NCBI RefSeq assembly: GCF_045679555.1 | Contig: NC_092115.1 | Coordinates: 35,348,728-35,412,727, forward strand | Origin: Salvelinus alpinus | Taxonomy: Eukaryota; Chordata; Actinopteri; Salmoniformes; Salmonidae | Reading direction: 5' to 3' | DNA: 64,000 nucleotides | Part shown: piece by piece, positions 45,376 through 63,782 of the stretch | How the letters are laid out: each line of letters starts with the position of its first letter | Numbering within the stretch: the stretch's first letter is position 1 | Translations under genes and position numbers: made by a program | Notes under the pieces: model-generated | Seen by the model: only the letters and a program-made list of their open reading frames with translations | Told to the model about the DNA's origin: nothing | Database searches by the model: none

Positions 45376-45482
45376 CTGAAATCCAATCAGAGAACGCCCT
45401 CAGATTCCAACTGCAGCCTCGAGAAGCGCCTCCTCTCTAAAAACCTCGTCACGCGCGCAGTAGGCTAACGCTTTCATTCCTA
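45376..45482 (+). promoter_or_regulatory. gata6: Probable gata6 promoter
   Basis: A CCAAT box (ATCCAATCAG, CCAAT at 45383-45387) lies just before a locally GC-richer stretch (CTCGAGAAGCGCCTCCTCTC, CGTCACGCGCGCAG) in otherwise AT-rich DNA. No good TATA box is visible. It sits about 1 kb upstream of the ATG, as expected for a gene with a non-coding first exon. The start site is not defined by sequence alone. Confidence 0.45.
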
Positions 45483-45556
45483 TCTTCCCAGAGACCAGCT
45501 ACGACCCACACACTATAGGAAACTTCAACGAGCGACCGATGGCACAGAACGAGTAG
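45483..45556 (+). other. gata6: gata6 non-coding exon 1 (3' end)
   Basis: A good donor, TAG|GTGTGTGG at 45557 (alternative CGA|GTAGGT at 45553), would splice to the acceptor TTCCCAG at 46415. Other GATA6 genes have a 5' non-coding exon, which fits. The 5' boundary is arbitrary. Confidence 0.4.
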
Positions 45557-46471
45557 GTGTGTGGTGAATAATCCTTCCTCTCCTCTTTTGTCTTCTATGT
45601 TTCAGTCCAGTCTTGGTAAAACATCTGGTTTCAGTGATCGTGCTCCTGGGTGCCAGTTGCGCAGAACCTAAATCATTTGGGGTATTGGTTTGTCACAATT
45701 ACCCTGCCTCTTGGGTCTTATCTGTTATGCGTCTTATCAAGCGGTTATCGCTTTGCTCCAAAGATATATTGCATTTTGTTCCTATCTGTAACGGTGTGTG
45801 GTTTTTTGTAATTATGAAGAGGCTATCTCGAGAGGGGAGGACAGGGTTTTGACACGGATGGATTCAACTCCTCCGGTCAGAGCGCGCGGTGTGCCTACAT
45901 TTCTAATGGATTAATACCTTAGGTGGTATTGCCAAACATGTCTTAACTATTAGTTTATAACCATCATATAGTTTTAATAGTGAGGATCGAGTATTGTGTG
46001 CTAAGTAACCTAGCCTTTCGCCTATAATTTTGTGTCATGTACTCAAAATTGCGCGAATACGTTTCAAAATGAAACCAAGCCCCACATCAAGGGCTATGTT
46101 GGGTTTGTATTACGCAGTTTCCCAGAGGGTAAGCTATGGAATTGATATGACATTGTTATCATGGGGGATGACATGTTTCTTGCAAATTAATAGTATCGCT
46201 TGAAAGGTAACTCAAATGTAACTATTTGGACCAAATCTTTGGGAAGAATATTTGAGATTGTAATAAGATTTGATTACCTCATCTCATAGATCCTTTATGA
46301 TACCAGAAATAGTTACATGACGCCCAAGGACCTGTTTTAAGTTAACAATTTACAATATGATAGACCCTTTTAGCCTACTTGATCTTGATAACAACATATT
46401 CTCTCTCATTCCCAGGGCAGACAACACCCTCACGATTTTCTAGCCCAACGGTGTATGGAAAGTGATCCTGG

Positions 46472-52273
<5,802 letters not shown>

Positions 52274-52910
52274 GTCACGAGCTGGGGATGGAACCCACCA
52301 CACTATCCTCTCTCTCTCTCTCTCTGGATGTCCTGCTGCTGCATGGTGGAAATATTCTGTGCCCGGATGGTTCTGGGTCTGTTTCCTACTTCCCACCTAA
52401 CAACAGTTGGACAGAGACAGCCCCCCCCCCCCCCCCCCCCACGCAAGTTTGAAACGTCTGTGGAATATTTGGGATTGATTTCCAGAATGATATGAGAAAA
52501 CCGTAGTGCCTTAACAGAAAGGGAAATATGTGAGAGGAGGCCTGTTGATGCATTCTTGTTACTCTGCAGTTCGGATGCGTTCCACACCGACCTGCTGTTC
52601 TCTCTGTCTCTGTCTCTGTCTCTCTCGCTCTCTCTCTCTCAGCTATGGAGGTGGATAGAATGTCTGAAATGAAGAAACCTGTACATAATGATATGGATTC
52701 CCCCACTCAAGACAAAAGTGGTTAATTGGATATTAGTGCTTGAGAAAAGCGCAACCATGCATACAGAGGACATTTTGATTATCATTTTTTTGCAACTGGA
52801 ATCAAGCTATCAAGTTACCAAGACAACCTTCCTGAATCAAGAGAAAGTATTTATTAATCTTCCATTGTTGAAAATATGACTATGATTGTTAAATAAAGAT
52901 ATGGATATAG
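52274..52910 (+). other. gata6: gata6 3' UTR (first polyadenylation site)
   Basis: It runs from the stop to just past AATAAA at 52892-52897. It contains CT repeats (52307-52325, 52596-52640) and a pure C run at 52421-52440. A second AATAAA at 54273-54278 could extend the transcript. Confidence 0.55.
52892..52897 (+). terminator. gata6: Polyadenylation signal AATAAA
   Basis: Canonical hexamer 619 bp after the stop codon. The cleavage site is not defined by sequence alone. Confidence 0.5.
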
Positions 52911-55484
52911 AGTAGAACTGAAACAAAAAAAATCTTATATCTTCGTTTTTTAATATACTTTTGTATTTCCTTCTCTCTTGTTGAGTTAGTAGTTGTTACC
53001 AGTGATCGTAAATCTGCACGTTTTTCCACTGATAGCTCTTACTGTATCTGACTGAAACTCTTGGTTTTAAACAGGGTATCAAAGACTGCGACATCCTATG
53101 TCGGTCAGTTTTTGTTTTTAATTATTAACTCAATTCGCAAATAATTCAATCCTACAGATTAAATTAAAATACTCTTCACTTTATGGTACTATTTTTTAAG
53201 AAATTGGTAGAAGTGTTTTTTTATTTAGGCGAGGATAAAAAAGAGATAACATGTCCGCAAAATCGTTGACACATGTACAACAGCTAGCTAAGTACTGTTT
53301 GAATGAATGGCACCCACAATTATTTTACAGATGCATATTTTTGTTACAATACAAAACTGCTGCAATATTATCTGGCTGTAACAAAGACTACCTAACTGGT
53401 AGAAACAGTATACATTTACTGATGTATTTTATGTTCATATAAAATTTGACAAAAATCAAATGAAAAGGCTAAATGAGGTCAACATAAAATAATGTAATGT
53501 TGCTATATGGACAAACAGATGCGGAATTGATAAATTGCCCCTAATAAGTTTTTGGTTGATAAAAGAGTAATGGCTGTTCCTACAACCAACTGTAGACTGT
53601 CATAAAACAAAATGAGTCAATGTAGCTTCAATTGAGAATAATCTTAAAAGAGTGATTTATGCCAAGAGTTATGTTTCAGTGACGTGAAAAAATCCATATG
53701 TAGGTAGAAAAAAACCTTTCACTGGTTTCAAGACATAATGACCTTATATGACAAATCACTGTTGATTTTGGTTTGACTCAACACGCAACAAAAAGTGGAA
53801 TACAAATGTGCCCTTGTATTTTTACTCAAAACATGTCAAAAGCTCTACAGTACATGTTCCTGACTTTCAACTTTTGAAGTAGAAATATGACTTTCCCATT
53901 CAATACACAGATCATACTGTATGTCTCCCTCTCCTCCAGCAGGGGTGTGAATGGCGCCTCGCTCAGCAGAACTCTCAGTGGATCCATTTTAGGGCCAGAC
54001 AAATTCCTCGAGCTCTCTGGGGAATGTCAATTTCGGTGGAATGAATCTGAAGGTCATTGTGAAACTGCCGTTTTAAAGTGCATTTCAGTTTCACCATCAG
54101 GGTCGTTCAGCTGAAACAGTGCCTGGTAGTTTTTTTCTGGACTTATTTATTTAAAAAAATATCATGTTTATTATTAACATTGTTTTCCTATTTTTTGTTT
54201 GGATATTTGTATTTCTTTGGTTGGTTGTTTTATTCTTGATACAGTTTTAAATGATATTATTTCAATATTTGAAATAAATTGTTCTGTTGATATGTGAATT
54301 TTGGAATAATTGCCCATCTTAGAATATTTGAAGGAAATCTACACATTGTTGTTGGTGTGTCGTTGTATCACAGTGTTTTTGTGGTATGTGCCAGAGTTTG
54401 CAGCAAGAGTTTTAGCTCCATCTAGCCATTTGCTGTGAAGGTACATATAACCATTTTGAAAATGTGATAGTAAATAACCCCTTATATTTGAATAATATTT
54501 TGACATTTGTTGTTATATTGGCATTAAAAAAAATTGGCAGTGTTATTCCTCACTTAAATTCTTTCACCTCATGATTCAGAGAGGTTCGATAAAAGCTAGT
54601 AGCCTACCGTTATTCAGAAATATAAATCGCCTTAGCCTACTTTCCTTTTTTTTTTATTGAACTTGTATGAAGATTTCCACTATATTACTTCATGCTGGAA
54701 TAATAAACAAAACGTTTATTAAAATGTGTTTTACAGTTTGTACATTTTTAAGACGGTACCTTCAAGAGAAATATGTTATGACAAGCTGTTGGAAAGACGG
54801 CAGCAATGGATCCCTGAGGGTTTTGAATTTCCAAACAGTGTTGGTCTAGTTGTTTTCTCCTTCTGTATTAAAGTTAGCCTTTCCTCTTACACACAACAGC
54901 AATTGTTTCTTTACACCACGATATGCAATCACTACAATGGTTTTAGCAGTGTTTTCAGTGTGTGTTAAATCAAGTGTATTGTGCCTGTCACAGTGTGAAA
55001 TATATTTAAGTGAATATAGCTTGTAAATTATACCATAGGTAGACACAGACATTTTAGAGATGGCTAGATTTATGCCTGAGCTTTAGGTTATCTGGCTGCA
55101 ATTTTGACATATTGATGTTGGAGAGTTTATTGAGTGTCAGTGTAGCTATGTTCAAGACTGCACTGCACATCAGCCAGATACATCATTTAGAGATACAAGT
55201 TATTTAAATGTTATTTCACTTTTATTTAAGAAAATGGCAATTGTTTTGTACTACCTGTCCCCTTGCATGATACTAGTTTTGAGCAGACCAGTGTAGGAAA
55301 ACGTTATTATAATCCATTATTTTGATAATGTCACCAGTTCAATATCTTAAACAACTTTACTTTTCAGTTTTGGATCTTTTGTATTTTATTCGTCGATAGC
55401 ACATGCCCAGGGAGTTGGCAAGTGTCTGCAGGCTTAATGTCCCTCCAGTCTTTGTCTGAGGGGTTGCAGTTATGCATTATCCAT
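52911..55484. other. Downstream of gata6; possible long 3' UTR
   Basis: AT-rich, with no supported gene or recognised repeat. 53930-54115 is less AT-rich than its surroundings and may be an older insertion or a conserved 3' UTR segment. An alternative AATAAA is at 54273-54278. Confidence 0.4.
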
Positions 55485-55488
55485 TTAA

Positions 55489-55876
55489 AGGTCCAAAGCA
55501 GCTTGAATTTATCTCAATATCAAATCATTTCTGGGTAACAATTAAATACTCTAGTATGATTGTTTTTAATTGAAATTGTCAACGAGAAACAAACATAGCT
55601 TCTTATAAAATAGCAATTTCTCAAGGAAATGTTTTACTAGGACTGTCATGTGGTAGTCTGAGTGGGAGTTGTCTTCCTTATTGGTATTTTAACTAATTGG
55701 CAGGCCAAAACTCCATCCGATCAAAACAGGCTGATATTTCAGGCTGTAATTTCAGCCGGTCTTTTCAAACAGCTCTTATCATCATTTTCACAATTTCACA
55801 GTATTATTCCAAACTCATAGTGTGGAAATATAGACATAAAACACAGGTAAATCACGTTTTTGACTGCAATGGGCCT
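55489..55876. mobile_element. piggyBac-like MITE, copy 1
   Basis: TTAA at 55485-55488 and 55877-55880. Ends AGGTCCAAAGCAG and, reverse complemented, AGGCCCATTGCAG. 388 bp, no ORF. A second copy, with an insertion, is at 60328-61175. Confidence 0.7.
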
Positions 55877-56079
55877 TTAACAGAAATGACCTCACACAAA
55901 CTTTAAATAGGCTCTGCTGCAACTGAGACAAATTACAAACTTTTCTTTAGATATGTAAATCAAACGTAGTGTGAAACCTAAAATAAGAACAAATATTTAT
56001 AGGTCTATGAATTTATGAAGTGGTCCTAGGCTAGTAATGTCTTCCAGGTACACTTTGCAGCTGTCCCCATGGATGAACG

Positions 56080-56240
56080 TTTTTTGGGGTTCCAGGTAGA
56101 ACTATTCTGGGTTCCATGTGGAAAGGGTTCTACCTAGAAGCAGAAGGGTTCTACTTCGAACCAAAAGGGGTTATTCAAAGGGTTCTCCTATGGGGACAGT
56201 CGAAGAACCCTTTTTGGTTAGAGATAGCACCTTTTTTTCT
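56080..56240. mobile_element. Palindromic MITE fragment
   Basis: AGGTTCTACC/AGAACCCTTTTT-type sequence with CTATGGGGACAGTCGAAGAA matches 56826-57067. The left end is lost. Confidence 0.7.
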
Positions 56241-56529
56241 AAGAGGATTTACAACACATTACATCACTGAGGCCCTCCTCCCATTTGTTACTCTGAATTA
56301 ATGTGCTTAAGGTTGAGGGTCATGCGCATGACAACAGTCACTCTATGTTATTTCACCATAAATTATCTGTAGCTGTGAAGATCAGTAGTAAGAACTGACA
56401 AGTGACACAAACCAAAGCCTCAAACCTATTTTAGGAGTTTGGTGAATGGTGCAATAGGCTGATGTATTTGTCACTGAGCAGCGTAACAGAGTCTTATCTG
56501 TGTTGAATGTGCTTTTCTAAATTGGCAGA

Positions 56530-56579
56530 GACAGAAAGAGAGAGAGAGAGAATTAGAGTGAAAGAGCAAATGAGTGAGC

Positions 56580-56623
<44 letters not shown>

Positions 56624-56632
56624 TACACACAC
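56530..56632. repeat. (GA)n-rich microsatellite
   Basis: Interrupted GA runs followed by ACACACACAC. Confidence 0.9.
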
Positions 56633-56825
56633 ACAGCAACTGACGCCTAAGGCTGCTTTATTTAGACAGTGAGTAAGAGAGTCCATGTCACCCCCGAGGG
56701 CAGCGCTACTGAGTTGAAAGTCCTCTGGCGGGAAGACTGGAGCCAAGGTAAACAGTTAGCAGCACAGCACAGCATGAGGAGAGAGAGACTGCAAGCCTGG
56801 GTAACATTCATTAGGGCACACCGTA

Positions 56826-57067
56826 CTCTCTTAGAAAAAGGGTATCAAAAGGGTTCTTCGGCTGCCGCATAGGGGAACCCTTTTTGGTTCCAGGTAGAAC
56901 TGTTTTGGGTTCCATGTAGAACTCTCTGTGGAAAGGGTTCTACATGGAACTCAAAATGGTTCTACCTGGAACCAAAAAAGGGTTCTTCAAAGGGTTCTCC
57001 TATGGGGACAGCCGAAGAGCCCTTTAAGGTTCTAGATAGCACCTTTTTTCTTTTTTTCTAAAAGTGT
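56826..57067. mobile_element. Palindromic MITE, complete copy
   Basis: TA at 56824-56825 and 57068-57069. CTCTCTTAGAAAAAGGG at the left and TTTTTTCTAAAAGTG at the right. It is internally self-complementary (GGTTCTTCGGCTGCCGCATA near 56852 versus CTATGGGGACAGCCGAAGAG near 57000). Confidence 0.75.
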
Positions 57068-57170
57068 AGCAAACTATTTTTCAATGGAAAACAAAAATGA
57101 GCGGTTCTTATTGGACAAATACATCGAATTTGTCCCTGTCTTAGTCTGTTTTCTCCCGTTGGGCCCTAAT

Positions 57171-58574
57171 CAGTGGAGGCTCCTCAGAGGAGGAACGGGA
57201 GGACCACCCTCCTCAGTGAATTTCTTAAAAATAAAAATGGTAAAACATTTAAAAAGTTATCCTTTTTAGATAAAACTATACTAAATATAATCACGTCACC
57301 GAATAACTGATTAAAACACACTATTTTTCAAAGAACGTCTACAGTAGCCTTAACAGCACTCTGTAGGGTAGCACCATGGTGTACCCGGAGGACAGCTAGC
57401 TTCTGTCCTCCTCTGGGTACATTGACTTCAATACAAAACCTTGGAGGCTCACGGTTCTCACCCCCTTCCATAGACTTACACAGTATTTATGACAACGTCT
57501 GGAGAATGTCCTCCAGCCTATCAGAGCTTTTGCAGCATGAACTGACATGTTGTCCACCCAATCAAAGGATCAGAGAATGAATCTGGTACTGAAAGCATAA
57601 GCTACAGCTAGTTAGCACTGCAGTGCATAAAATGTGATGAGTAGTTGAGTCAAAGAGAGAGAAAGACAATAGTTGAACAGTTTGGAACAAATTAATTTCT
57701 TCCACAATTAAGGAGAAGCAAGAGAGAAATAGAGCAAGCGATAAAGATTGTCATTTTTTCCCACTTTCAGTTTCACTTACTTAGCTAACAAATGCAGCTA
57801 GCTAGTTTAGCCTACTGAAACACCCCGCTCAAACAGAGGGATGCTATGTTAGCTAGCTGCCTATGACTTTCCAACACCACACTGGAACTCTTCCAAGTCA
57901 AGGTAAGCTTTTGGTATTACTAATTTATTGCCACCGGGCCCACCGGTGTAAGTGCTTACTGACTAACGTTACTGCATGATTGTAGCTGGGTTTACTAACG
58001 CGTTAGATCTATTAGTTATGCTGACTATGACATTACTTCAGCTAATACGGTGACAATGATGTAGGCTGTTTGGCTTGGAAAAGTTGTTTCGCCTAGTCAC
58101 ATACAGCTGATTTGTTGTGCATTGAAGTCCACAGGTGAAGGGAAGATGACTAATACAACTTGGCTGTTATGAGAGTCAACGGAAGCAAACACAACAAAAT
58201 GGGGATAAACGTACCTGAATTTGTCCAATAGAAACTTTCGCTTGCAACTGTTGGACTAATGATTACATCAGCTAAATGCAGACAAGAGTGTGCAAGGCGG
58301 TATTGAATGTCACTGTCTGTCACCTCAAATTTGTCTCTCGACCTGTGTGTACCTACGCTGTAAACTTTCATTCATAGGGTAGGTTGTAGCAACCTCATGA
58401 TGGGTATAGGAACATTTGAGTATCATGTAGTGGCCTGAACCTGTTGATGTTACATTGAACTGGGTGAATGGAATATGAATGAAGGACATCCAATATGCTG
58501 TAATAGAAATAAGACCATGCTCATGAAAAAAAATTATAGTCCTCCCTCATCTTAAACGGCACCGACCGCCACTG
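57171..58574. mobile_element. hAT-like non-autonomous element, 1.4 kb
   Basis: It starts CAGTGGAGGCTCCTC and ends GACCGCCACTG (reverse complement CAGTGGCGGTC). Flanking 8-mers GCCCTAAT and GTCCTAAA match at 6 of 8. No transposase is seen. Confidence 0.55.
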
Positions 58575-58784
58575 GTCCTAAAATATATGTTATGACCCCA
58601 GCCAGGCCCTGTTTGGGCAGGAATGGGTAGGACTAGTACAGCAGAGTGAATCCCCCAGGAGTTGCCCGTTGATATTTCCACAGAGAGGCTTTTCAAAGGG
58701 GAGCTCCCTCTGTTTGGCTCTGCCCTGGCTGCCTCCGGAAGCGATGGGATCTCTGACTCAGCCCTTTTGGGTTTCCTCGACAGA

Positions 58785-59168
<384 letters not shown>

Positions 59169-59465
59169 GTGAAGCTCTGTAGTTGACAATAACCGTTTGT
59201 TGACAATGACAGTAGAAGCATGAATAATAGAGCAAGGGAAGACACCAGCAGCGACCTTAGCTAGCCTGATAGTGTTGTATTCTTTCTGTCTTTTTCGTTC
59301 GTTCGGTGACTGTGAGGAATGTGAGGAAGTTGTAGGAAGGCGAAACCAGTCTTTATGGGAGGAGATGCACTCTTAGGCTGAGATTGCAGGAAGGGCAAGA
59401 GAACAAACCCTTTTTGCCAGCAGAGAGGAAGAGTAAGGATCAGTCATAACTGACAACCCGTGAAC

Positions 59466-60305
59466 CCTGGATGGAATGATAGGTGGAAGTGATCCTGGAT
59501 GGAATGATAGGTGGAAGTGACCCTGGATGGAATGATAGGTGGAAGTGATCCTGGATGGAATGATAGGTGGAAGTGATCCTGGATGGAATGATAGGTGGAA
59601 GTGATCCTGGATGGAATGATAGGTGGAAGTGATCCTCAATGGAATGATAGGTGGAAGTGACCCTGGATGGAATGATAGGTGGAAGTGATCCTGGATGGAA
59701 TGATAGGTGGAAGTGACCCTGGATGGAATGATAGGTGGAAGTGACCCTGGATGGAATGATAGGTGGAAGTGACCCTGGATGGAATGATAGGTGGAAGTGA
59801 TCCTGGATGGAATGATAGGTGGAAGTGATCCTGGATGGAATGATAGGTGGAAGTGATCCTGGATGGAACGATAGGTGGAAGTGATCCTGGATGGAACGAT
59901 AGGTGGAAGTGATCCTGGATGGAACGATAGGTGGAAGTGATCCTGGATGGAATGATAGGTGGAAGTGATCCTGGATGGAATGATAGGTGGAAGTGATCCT
60001 GGATGGAATGATAGGTGGAAGTGATCCTGGATGGAATGATAGGTGGAAGTGATCCTGGATGGAATGATAGGTGGAAGTGATCCTGGATGGAATGATAGGT
60101 GGAAGTGATCCTGGATGGAATGATAGGTGGAAGTGATCCTGGATGGAATGATAGGTGGAAGTGATCCTGGATGGAATGATAGGTGGAAGTGATCCTGGAT
60201 GGAATGATAGGTGGAAGTGATCCTGGATGGAATGATAGGTGGAAGTAATCCTGGATGGAATGATAGGTGGAAGTGATCCTGGATGGAATGATAGGTGGAA
60301 GTGAC
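59466..60305 (+). repeat. 28-bp minisatellite, 30 copies in perfect register
   Basis: The unit CCTGGATGGAATGATAGGTG + GAAGTGAT repeats every 28 bp from 59466, with the last unit starting at 60278. I checked the anchor at several units and found no indels. Variants: GACCC for GATCC (several units), ACGATAGG for ATGATAGG (three adjacent units near 59870-59930), and CCTCAATGG in the unit at 59634. Confidence 0.95.
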
Positions 60306-60327
60306 TCTGAGACTGACAGTAGTTTAA

Positions 60328-61175
60328 AGGTCCAATGCAGCCGTTAATATTTCAGTATCAAATAATTTATGGATAACAATTAAGTTACCAAGAAGGTTGG
60401 CTTGGAATTCCCTCCAAGCCAACCTTATACTACAGGACCTGGTGTACCTGGAGGAGTTCAAAGGACAAATTGATGGACAGGTTGTTGAGACATGTAGTTG
60501 TTTCTAGTTGTCAGCCGGTGTCACTAGTTTGCGTTACCTTATGTAAGGAAGCATGTTGTTTTACTTCACACACACCACACACATGCCCGCACGCACACAC
60601 ACATCCACTGTTTGTTCGCTATTGTATTTGTGCTGTTGCCAATGTCTTCTGTCTGTGTTGTACTGTACATTTTGTCTTACGTTGTTTTTTTGTTTTGTTT
60701 GATACCAGCCCTGGTCCCCGCAGGAGGCCTGTTGCCTCTTGCCAGGGCGTCATAGTAAATAAGAATTTGTTCTTAATTAACTTTCTGGGTTAAATAAAGG
60801 TTAAATAAAAAGTACCTTAGTGTGATTGTTTTCAGTAAAAATGGTCAAAAAGAGATAAAAATAGCTTCTTATCAAAGAGCAATTTCTCAAGCAAAAATTT
60901 TGCTAGTACTGTCTGGGAATGGTCTGAGTGGGGAGGGGGAAACTGAAAATTAGATGTGATTGGCAGAGAGGATTGGAACTGTCTTTGTTATTGGTCTATT
61001 AACTCATTTACCGCCTGGTGATGTCTCCATTCCACCAAAACAGCCAGAAATTTCAGCCGTTCTTTTCAAACAGCTCTAAAACTAAAACGTTATCATGTCA
61101 CGGTATTATTCCAACCTCATAGTGTGGAAATATATATAAAACACAGGAAAATCACAATTTTGACTGCACTGGGCC
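60328..61175. mobile_element. piggyBac-like MITE, copy 2, interrupted by LINE fragment
   Basis: TTAA (60324-60327) then AGGTCCAATGCAG. The right end GACTGCACTGGGCCTGTAA is mutated. The homology to copy 1 breaks at about 60388 and resumes at about 60810 (AGTACCTTAGTGTGATTG). Confidence 0.7.
60388..60809 (+). mobile_element. LINE 3' end fragment
   Basis: It contains CTGGTCCCCGCAGGAGGCC and AATAAGAATTTGTTCTTAAT and ends GGTTAAATAAAGGTTAAATA, the same 3' end type as the LINE at 17640-19495. It is 5'-truncated and inserted in the MITE, with AAGTTACC/AAGTACC near the edges as a likely target duplication. Confidence 0.65.
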
Positions 61176-61180
61176 TGTAA

Positions 61181-61657
61181 CAGTGTTGTAGTCCTAAATG
61201 GATGAGTGAACATACTTATTGAGCCTAAAACTAAACTTTTCTCTTTTTGAAAATGGCCTATGTGGCATCGATACGAGTCAGAAAAATGTATTCTAGTGTC
61301 CAAATTGACTACTAAGTGTAAATAGGATAATTTTGGTCATAAAGTAAGTCTGGTCCAAATACGATATTTGCGAGATGATAGGAAAAAATGGTATGTCATG
61401 GAATGAAGGGTACTGTAACAGTTTTCTTTGGGTTGGGTTAATTTCAACCCTGCCCACATGCCCACAGCTGGCAGCATGCAAGTAATCATCAGTTCGGAGC
61501 GCAGCTGCATGACCCTATCGTAATGGTCAATTTGGTTTTACACTCAATATCTCTGTGGAGCTAGTTACGGACCATCAGTAAATTACACAATACATGGGAC
61601 AATATTTTAAAATGTCAATAGCTCCAAATTTGAACAACTTAAAAACCTCACACCACC
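61181..61657. other. Non-coding, unassigned
   Basis: No gene. It may be part of an older repeat interrupted by the Tc1 element that follows. Confidence 0.35.
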
Positions 61658-61659
61658 TA

Positions 61660-63160
61660 CAGTGCATTCAGAAAGTATTCAGACTCCTTGACATTTTCCA
61701 CATATTGTTACAACCTTATTCTAAAATGTATTAAAATGTTTTTTCCCCCCTCATCAATCTACACAATACCCCATAATGACAAAGCAAAAACTTGTTTCTT
61801 TACATTTTTGAGAATTTATTACAAATAAAAAATGGAAATGTCACATTTACATAAGTATTCAGACCCTTTACTCAGTACTTTGTTGATGCACCTATGGCAG
61901 CGATTACAGACTTGAGTGTTCTTGGGTATGACGCAACAAGCTTTGGCACACCTGTATTTGGGGAGTTTCTCCAATTCTTCTCTGCAGATCCTCTCAAGTT
62001 CTGTCAGGTTGGATGGGGAGCATCGCTGCACATCTATTTTTGGGTATCTCCAGAGATGTTCGTTCAAGTTCAAGTCGGGCTCTAGCTGGGCTACTCAAGG
62101 ACATTCAGTGACTTGTCCCGAAGCCAGTCCTGCTTTGTCTTGGCTGTGTGCTTAGGTTCGTTGTCCTGTTGGAAGGTGAACCTTAGCCCCAGTCTGAGGT
62201 CCCAAGCACAATGGAGCAGGTTTTCATCAAGGATCTCTCTGTACTTTGCTCCATTCATCTTTCCCTCGATCCTGAATAGTCTCCTAGTCCCTGTTGCTGA
62301 AAAACATCCCCACAGCATGATGCTGCCACCACCATGCTTCACTGTAGGCATGGTGCCAGGTTTCCTCCAGGCTTGATGCTTGACATTCAGGCCAAAGAGT
62401 TGGCAAACTCCAAGTGGGCTGTCATGTGCCTTTTACTGAGGAGTGGCTTCCGTCTGGCCACTCTACCATAAAAGCCTGATCGGTTGAGGGCTGCAGAGAT
62501 GGTTGTCCTTCTGGAAGGTTCTCCCATCACCACAGAGGAACTCTGGATCTCTGTCAGAGTGATCATCGGGTTCTTGGCCACCTCCCTGACCAAGGCTCTT
62601 CTCCCTCGATTGCTGTTTGGCTGGTCGGCCAGCTCTAGAAAGAGTCTTGGTCGTTTCAAACTTCTTCCATTTAAGAAGGATGAAGGCCACTGTGTTCTTG
62701 GGGATCTTCAATGTTGCAGAAATGTTTTGGTACCCTTCCCCAGATCAGTGCCTCGACACAATCCTGCCTCGGAGCTCTACGGACAATTCCTTCGACCTCA
62801 TGGCTTGGTTTTTGCAAAGACATGCAATGTCAACTGTGGGATCTTATATAGGCAGGTGTGTTCCTTTCCAAATCATGTCCAATCAGTTGAATTTACCACA
62901 GTTGGACTCCAATCAAGTTGTAGAAACATCTCAAAGATGATCAATGGAAACAGGATGCACCTGAGCTCAATTTCGAGTCTCATAGCAAAGGGTCTGAATA
63001 AGGTGTCTGTTTTTTATTTTGTATAAATTTGCAACATTTTCTAAAAAACAGTTTTCACTTTGTAATTATGGGGTATTTTGTCTAGATTGTTGAGAATAAG
63101 GCTGTAACTTAACAAAATGTGGAAAACGTCAAGGGGTCTGAATACTTTCCGAATGCACTG
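61660..63160 (-). mobile_element. Complete Tc1-like transposon (family B)
   Basis: TA at 61658-61659 and 63161-63162. Ends CAGTGCATTCAGAAAGTATT and, reverse complemented, CAGTGCATTCGGAAAGTATT. 1,501 bp. Same family as the element split at 8105-8602/14197-15063. The transposase is on the minus strand and is broken. Confidence 0.9.
61819..62840 (-). pseudogene. Tc1 transposase pseudogene (family B), first catalytic Asp deleted
   Basis: On the minus strand, pieces in order: a start near 62820; ITLTEIQSSSVVMGEPSRRT to RRKPLLSKRHMTAH (frame 62659-62387), which then runs into LEFANSLA and stops; MPTVKHGGGSIMLWGCFSAT with the second Asp in FQQDNEPKHTA (62351-62091); and MNLNEHLWRYPKIDVQRCSP with the Glu (62073 onward). 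The segment corresponding to NKILWSDETKIVLFG in the 14331-14840 copy is missing near 62395, so the first triad residue is gone. Frameshifts also occur near 62640 and 62090. Confidence 0.8.
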
Positions 63161-63162
63161 TA

Positions 63163-63782
63163 GAAATTCCCATACAAATAGTTAAAGTATTTAATGAGCT
63201 TGTGACAGTTGTGCAACATGAAAATATTTTCCCATTTACATTATGTAATGTATTGACGGTCCCTAACTAGCCCCAGAGAAAGGCTATCCAATGTCAAAAC
63301 AACTTTGCCACGGTTGCACACCAGCTGGCACAAGTTAATTGGCTAAATAATTTGGCTAGCAATACCTAGTCTAGGGGACTTCAAGACACAAGACCTGGTT
63401 AGACAATTTCAAGTTATCTAGAAGGGTGAGTTACTGTAACTGTGTACTGTTTTGGCAGAGTGAATGTACAAACGCTTGCCACGTGGAAACATATATACAC
63501 AAGAGACAACCACATTAAAATACCCCCCCAAGACATCTCTCATTTGGCTTCAGTCTGCTGCATTTCTTAATTAACAGCTAAATGTATTTGAGGGTTTACC
63601 AGCATTTGTAATTTGAGTTTGATAATTATCTGTACTAAACACTTCATCTGATAATACTTGTGGAATATTAAAAAACTTGCTTAGATATATGTTTTCTAGT
63701 TTCTTGAAATACTTTGCAAATGCAACTTATTTCTATGTGAAAACTGAAAAGGTCTATTCATTCCTTTTCCATTTTAGTAGAC
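63163..63782. other. Non-coding, unassigned
   Basis: AT-rich sequence, with no gene or recognised repeat. Confidence 0.4.

Noticed and set aside
53887..54114. 75-residue plus-strand ORF downstream of gata6
   Set aside because: I considered it as a downstream gene or extra exon. It has no domain, and gata6 already ends properly at 52273.
59466..60305. CRISPR-like regular repeats
   Set aside because: The units are directly adjacent with no unique spacers, and the genome is a vertebrate. It is a minisatellite.
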